A stretch of DNA of 34,744 nt, from contig CALDHH010000142.1 in NCBI GenBank assembly GCA_937941575.1, positions 1 through 34,744 of the forward strand. Direction: 5' to 3'. Position numbers and translations under genes: made by a program. Below the pieces are notes generated by a model. It ran no database searches. It saw nothing but the letters and a program-made list of their open reading frames with translations, and was not told where the DNA came from. This stretch comes from an uncultured Alphaproteobacteria bacterium (GTDB lineage: Bacteria; Pseudomonadota; Alphaproteobacteria; Micavibrionales; CSBR16-224). Below, piece after piece: positions 30,719-34,744 of this stretch. Position 1 is the stretch's first letter, and the number at the start of each line of letters is the position of its first letter.

Positions 30719-31926
30719 GCCTTCTTAAAAAAGGTATAGATGATGTAAAAGAAACCTGGCCGGACGAGCCATCAAGATTTTCTCAAACCGATTTAGATGG
30801 GTTTATGTCTTGGTGTATTAGTAAAGATTCATCTGATATTACTTTCCAAACTAATAGACCTGTATTTAATGAAATACATGGTGTTTTATATCCTGCAACT
30901 TACAGACCATTTGATGCGACTGATATGGCATCAGTTGTAACCCAAATGTACGGTAGTGAAGCTTTGGCGATGCTAACTGGTGGTCGTGATATTGATATTG
31001 CTTATGAAGTGATGATCGATAGATATAATAGATTCAGATTCAGGGTTAATATGACGGCTATTTTAGTCGATGGTCGCGATGGTATTCAGATAACTTGTCG
31101 TGCCCTACCTAATACTCCGCCAACCATGGCAGATTTAAGTATTGAACAAGAAATAATTGATGCATGGCATCCAAGACAGGGTTTAGTATTAGTAACTGGA
31201 CCAACGGGTAGTGGTAAATCAACTTTATTGGCTGCTGGAAATAGAATGTTAATTGAAAGCACACATGGTTGTGGTAAAATGTTGACCTATGAAGCGCCGA
31301 TTGAATTTACCTATGATTCAGTTCAAAGTAACAGAAGTTTAGTATCACAATCAGAAATTCCAAGACATTTACCAAGTTTCGCAGCAGGCGTTAGAAATGC
31401 TTTGCGTCGTAAGCCAGAGATTATTCTTGTGGGTGAATCACGTGATAGAGAAACAATATCTGCATCAATTGAAGCCGGGCAAACGGGGCATACAGTTTAT
31501 TCAACCGTGCATACAACAGGTGTGGCGGCAACAATACGACGGATGGTCTCAACTTTTGAACCATCGGAGAGATCAGAGAGAGCTTTCTCATTGGTTGAAA
31601 CATTAAGATTAATTGTAACTCAAACCCTTGTCCCAAAAATTGGTGGCGGTCGGATGGGTTTACGGGAATGGATGGAATTTTCAGAGCCAGTTCGGGAAAG
31701 ATTACTGAATATGGATTTTGAGAAATGGTCTTATGAAGTGATGCAAATGGTACCTTTATTGGGTCAAACCATGGAGAAATCGGCTCAGAATGCTTTTGAA
31801 GCAGGTTTGATCGAAGAGAGATATTATTTAATGTATGCACAAGGTAATAAAAAAGCCGATTCTGAAAAATTAGATAAAATGATGGCAGATGCCAGAGATA
31901 AAAAAGAATCAAGTGGGAGTAACTAA
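30697..31926 (+). CDS. dotB: Type IV secretion ATPase DotB/TraJ family
   Basis: Walker A GPTGSGKST, LTYEAPIEFTYD, ALRRKPEIILVGESRDRETISASIEAGQTGHTVYSTVHTTG; GSPII secretion-ATPase fold. Confidence 0.95.
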   Translation: METSRPVSLLKKGIDDVKETWPDEPSRFSQTDLDGFMSWCISKDSSDITFQTNRPVFNEIHGVLYPATYRPFDATDMASVVTQMYGSEALAMLTGGRDIDIAYEVMIDRYNRFRFRVNMTAILVDGRDGIQITCRALPNTPPTMADLSIEQEIIDAWHPRQGLVLVTGPTGSGKSTLLAAGNRMLIESTHGCGKMLTYEAPIEFTYDSVQSNRSLVSQSEIPRHLPSFAAGVRNALRRKPEIILVGESRDRETISASIEAGQTGHTVYSTVHTTGVAATIRRMVSTFEPSERSERAFSLVETLRLIVTQTLVPKIGGGRMGLREWMEFSEPVRERLLNMDFEKWSYEVMQMVPLLGQTMEKSAQNAFEAGLIEERYYLMYAQGNKKADSEKLDKMMADARDKKESSGSN

Positions 31927-32234
31927 TGTCAGATAGAATGATTGCAGATGGAGAAAAACATGGTGCATGGCATTGGAGGAATAGCATGAAAACAGTTCGT
32001 TTCTTTATGTTTGATGCCAAAGCTGGTGCCTTTATTCTTCTACTTATAATGCATTTTCGGATATGGACTTTTTTATTGGCGATTACAACTAATATCATAT
32101 TCTATATCTTGGAGAGGAAGGGTTTAAGATTTGGCTCTGCTATCCGTGCGATTAGAGTTTGGTTTATTGGTCAGAAAAGGCCAGCTACGGTTTATACAGA
32201 AAAAAGAAGGATGAAAGATACTGGAAGTGTTTAA
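31926..32234 (+). CDS. icmT: IcmT/TraK family protein
   Basis: WHWRNSMKTVRFFMFDAKAGAFILLLIMHFRIWTFLLAITTNIIFYILERKGLRF...RAIRVWFIGQKRPA is IcmT-like; follows dotB. Confidence 0.9.
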   Translation: MSDRMIADGEKHGAWHWRNSMKTVRFFMFDAKAGAFILLLIMHFRIWTFLLAITTNIIFYILERKGLRFGSAIRAIRVWFIGQKRPATVYTEKRRMKDTGSV

Positions 32235-32283
32235 AGGTATTTTAAATTTGAGTTTAATAGTTTTTATTTTGAAGGTTTATAAG

Positions 32284-33180
32284 ATGGTTATTTGTTCTAA
32301 GAATAATATATATACAGGTTTTTTATTGTTAACTTTGTCAGTATTCAGTTTTAATGCATCGGCTGGTTTTGAGATAAAGCAAATGGCAAAAACTAGCTAT
32401 AAGCCAAAAGCAGATATTCAAATACAAGATATGTTCTCTGATATGGATATGGGCATGGATGAAGATATTATTGAGGAAAATCTTGTTGTTGAGGCAGAGC
32501 CATTACAATTTGAAGAAGCTGCGCCTATTGCTGTTTTTACACCGGAACCAATTATATATAATACTCCTGCACCTGCGCCAACGCCTGTGATTACTATGGC
32601 TGAGCCAATAATAGAGCCAGTAATAATACAAAGACCAGCTGAGGTTATTGCTCAACCAGCTCCTGTTATTTCAGAGCCAATAGTTACCATGCAAGATAAT
32701 TACCTACCGGTTGCAAATAGTAATCCACCAGTCGCACAAAACTCAGAAGCTAGATCTACTCAATATTGGAAGGGTGCTGCAAATGCTTATTCTGGAGGTT
32801 ATAAATATGAAGAGAGAATTGATTATGATCTTGGCTCTTATATTCCAAAAGTAATTGCGAATAAGAGTTATGATGTTGTTAAAGTTGAGCCTAAAGCAGA
32901 AGAGATAATAAAGCCGTTGCTAGTTAATAATATTTGGAGTGCCAATATCGGTGATAGTTTAAGATCGGTTTTAGAGGATTGGGCTAATTTAGATGGATCT
33001 AAGCTTATTTGGTCAATCGAATATGATTATAAATTATCATCAGATTTTGAATCAAGCGGTAGCTTTGAAAATGCAGTTGAAGAAATGCTAGACCTACATA
33101 AAACGCTATCACCACAGCCTTTTGGAGAATTAATGGTTGATAGTATGAATAATAAGTCATTGATAATTAAGACATATTAA
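32284..33180 (+). CDS. Secreted proline-rich protein with TcpQ/PilL C-terminal-like domain
   Basis: Signal peptide MVICSKNNIYTGFLLLTLSVFSFNASA, Pro-rich linker (EPIIYNTPAPAPTPVITMAEPIIEPVI), and C-terminal WSANIGDSLRSVLEDWANLDGSKLIWSIEYDYKLSSDFESSGSFENAVEEML. ORF-track start is the GTG at 32227. Confidence 0.75.
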   Translation: MVICSKNNIYTGFLLLTLSVFSFNASAGFEIKQMAKTSYKPKADIQIQDMFSDMDMGMDEDIIEENLVVEAEPLQFEEAAPIAVFTPEPIIYNTPAPAPTPVITMAEPIIEPVIIQRPAEVIAQPAPVISEPIVTMQDNYLPVANSNPPVAQNSEARSTQYWKGAANAYSGGYKYEERIDYDLGSYIPKVIANKSYDVVKVEPKAEEIIKPLLVNNIWSANIGDSLRSVLEDWANLDGSKLIWSIEYDYKLSSDFESSGSFENAVEEMLDLHKTLSPQPFGELMVDSMNNKSLIIKTY

Positions 33181-33208
33181 AATATTTTTTTAATAGAATT
33201 GTTATTTT

Positions 33209-33238
33209 TCGACAGAATGTAAATAATTGTGTTATAAT
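33209..33238 (+). promoter_or_regulatory. Candidate sigma70-type promoter upstream of the 33287 CDS
   Basis: TCGACA (33209-33214), 18-bp spacer, TATAAT (33233-33238) with an extended -10 TGT just upstream (33230-33232). Confidence 0.5.
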
Positions 33239-33286
33239 ATATACTGTATGTATTGTGATTTAAGTCTATATTTAGCGGTAATAAAA

Positions 33287-34609
33287 ATGAAGTCAATTTT
33301 TAAAATCTCAAATTATCTAAAGATTTGTCTGATTACTTTTTGTTTTTCAGCATTTTTAAGCTCGGCTTCTAGCATCCTAAATAATAATTTCATTAAAGAT
33401 TCTAAAGCTGCTTGTACGGTATGTGCTGGTGGACCTTTGGGACAATGTACTCCGCTTTCCTCTGGAATGCAAAGCGCGTTGGTTCAAATATATAATGAAT
33501 CTTTAATAGACCAGATGCAGGATGTTTATGATGATTTTGTTACATCTTGGCGAGATAGGCTTACGGAATCTAATACTTCCTATGAGAAAGTTGTCCTAGA
33601 AAAAATAGAAGAAGTTACTGATGCTATCCTAACATGGCAGAATTTATGGTATTGGTATGATGTGAGACCAATATTACAAGAAACCACAGCTCAAAATATA
33701 ACCATGATTGTTGATCAGACTAGAAATATCGGTAGCTTTTTTGATGCTGCTCAACAAGTAAAATCATATCAAATGGCTCATAGTTTAGATAATGAAAACC
33801 ATAAAAAATATCGCCCAAGTGAAAATATGTGTGTTATTGGAACCTCTTCTAGCGGTTTTACCAGAGCTAATTTAATCAGGCGGGCAATGAATTCTGCCAT
33901 GCCAATGGAATTTATTAAACCAGAGTTAAATGTAATTGGAACATCGGCCGTGGATGGTAACGGTGCATATACATTGAGTGTTTGGGACGAATATGTAGCA
34001 AGATATTGTGATGTAACTGCCAATGACCAAAATGCGGGATGTCTTGCGACCGCTCCATTTGTTGATCAAGATATAAAATTATCGCATATTATTTTTGATA
34101 GGCCAACTTTGGATATAGCAGATGCTGATTATAAGATGAATTTGGATCATTTAATCCGTAATATCGTAAATCCACAAGTTCCAGAGACCATGACGGAAGC
34201 AACTCTTCTTACTGAAGATGGTCGTACAAAATATCTAGAGAGAAGAGTTAATTACGCCAGAAGAGGTGTGGTTTACGAAGCTCTATCACATGTGATTGCC
34301 AGAAGAATGCCAGGTAGTGATCAAAATGCGACAATTGATGAGCTATTAGGTTTTGCAGGGGTTAATGCAGGTGATTATGGTTTAGGTGATAATCCAAGTT
34401 ATGAAGAAATTATGAATGTGTTTTCTAGGGATCGATTTAGAACTGGTAAATACCAAACTTCTTTAATAGAAAGTCCAGATGCTAATGTTAGAGAGCGAGC
34501 GGCTATCGAAGGTTTTAAGTTTATGCATCATCATGATCAGTTGGATTTGATGGATAGAATGAATTTGTTATTGGCAACTCAAGTATCGATTGCTATAAAT
34601 AATAACTAG
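33287..34609 (+). CDS. Secreted protein of unknown function linked to the I-type T4SS cluster
   Basis: Signal-peptide-like N-terminus MKSIFKISNYLKICLITFCFSAFLSSAS, then a CTVCAGGPLGQC cluster. ATG at 33287 preferred over the ORF-track start 33227, which lies upstream of the candidate -10. Confidence 0.65.
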   Translation: MKSIFKISNYLKICLITFCFSAFLSSASSILNNNFIKDSKAACTVCAGGPLGQCTPLSSGMQSALVQIYNESLIDQMQDVYDDFVTSWRDRLTESNTSYEKVVLEKIEEVTDAILTWQNLWYWYDVRPILQETTAQNITMIVDQTRNIGSFFDAAQQVKSYQMAHSLDNENHKKYRPSENMCVIGTSSSGFTRANLIRRAMNSAMPMEFIKPELNVIGTSAVDGNGAYTLSVWDEYVARYCDVTANDQNAGCLATAPFVDQDIKLSHIIFDRPTLDIADADYKMNLDHLIRNIVNPQVPETMTEATLLTEDGRTKYLERRVNYARRGVVYEALSHVIARRMPGSDQNATIDELLGFAGVNAGDYGLGDNPSYEEIMNVFSRDRFRTGKYQTSLIESPDANVRERAAIEGFKFMHHHDQLDLMDRMNLLLATQVSIAINNN

Positions 34610-34661
34610 CAATTATTAATTGAGTTTTTAATTTAAGATTAATTATGTAGGTAAAATTAAG

Positions 34662-34744
34662 TTGATAAATAATATAAAAGACATATTTATTAAAATTCGC
34701 AAAGCTATTATTGCTTTATCTATTATTGCCTTGTTCAATCTTTA
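34662..34744 (+). CDS. Partial ORF truncated by the window end; N-terminal signal/TM-like segment
   Basis: Open frame from a TTG: (M)INNIKDIFIKIRKAIIALSIIALFNL, basic then hydrophobic; runs off the edge. Confidence 0.3.
   Translation, partial: MINNIKDIFIKIRKAIIALSIIALFNL

Noticed and set aside
31421-32098. 225-aa minus-strand ORF antisense to dotB/icmT
   Set aside because: Overlaps two strongly supported genes and has no recognisable motif; treated as a spurious shadow ORF.
34610-34622. Small palindrome CAATTATTAATTG after the 33287 CDS
   Set aside because: Weak AT-only stem with no proper T-tract; not a convincing terminator.
1-34744. tRNA, rRNA, insertion sequence, integrase or CRISPR features
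   Set aside because: None recognised by reading both strands; a tRNA or IS scan could not be run here, so short features could have been missed.

Overview
This is a compact, AT-rich bacterial chromosomal segment. Gene content looks alphaproteobacterial (petABC, acnA, hpf-ptsN, mreCD-mrdA); that affiliation is inferred from gene content only. The left two-thirds (about 1-23.7 kb) is mostly housekeeping: hemN, a MoxR ATPase, a CCA/poly(A) nucleotidyltransferase, trmL coupled to a TraX-family gene, petABC, dxs-rodA, an N-formylglutamate amidohydrolase, mrdA-mreD-mreC, prmA, a DMT-like transporter, a quinone oxidoreductase, acnA, hpf and ptsN. The right third (about 24.3-34.7 kb) is an accessory or secretion region. 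It contains part of an I-type (Dot/Icm-like, IncI Tra-like) type IV secretion system: a DsbC-like thioredoxin, a lytic transglycosylase, dotD-dotC-dotB-icmT, a TcpQ/PilL-C-like proline-rich secreted protein, a large unassigned secreted protein, and a further gene cut by the window edge. Around it lie an ankyrin-like protein, a small multi-TM protein, an HExxH putative metallopeptidase coupled to a repetitive beta-helix-like protein, and a DotI/IcmL-like gene translationally coupled to acnA. The most interesting items are the beta-helix/metallopeptidase pair, the signal-peptide-bearing DotI homologue after acnA, the lipobox-less DotC, and the two secreted T4SS-linked proteins of uncertain role. 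All family calls were made by reading the sequence; no database search was run.
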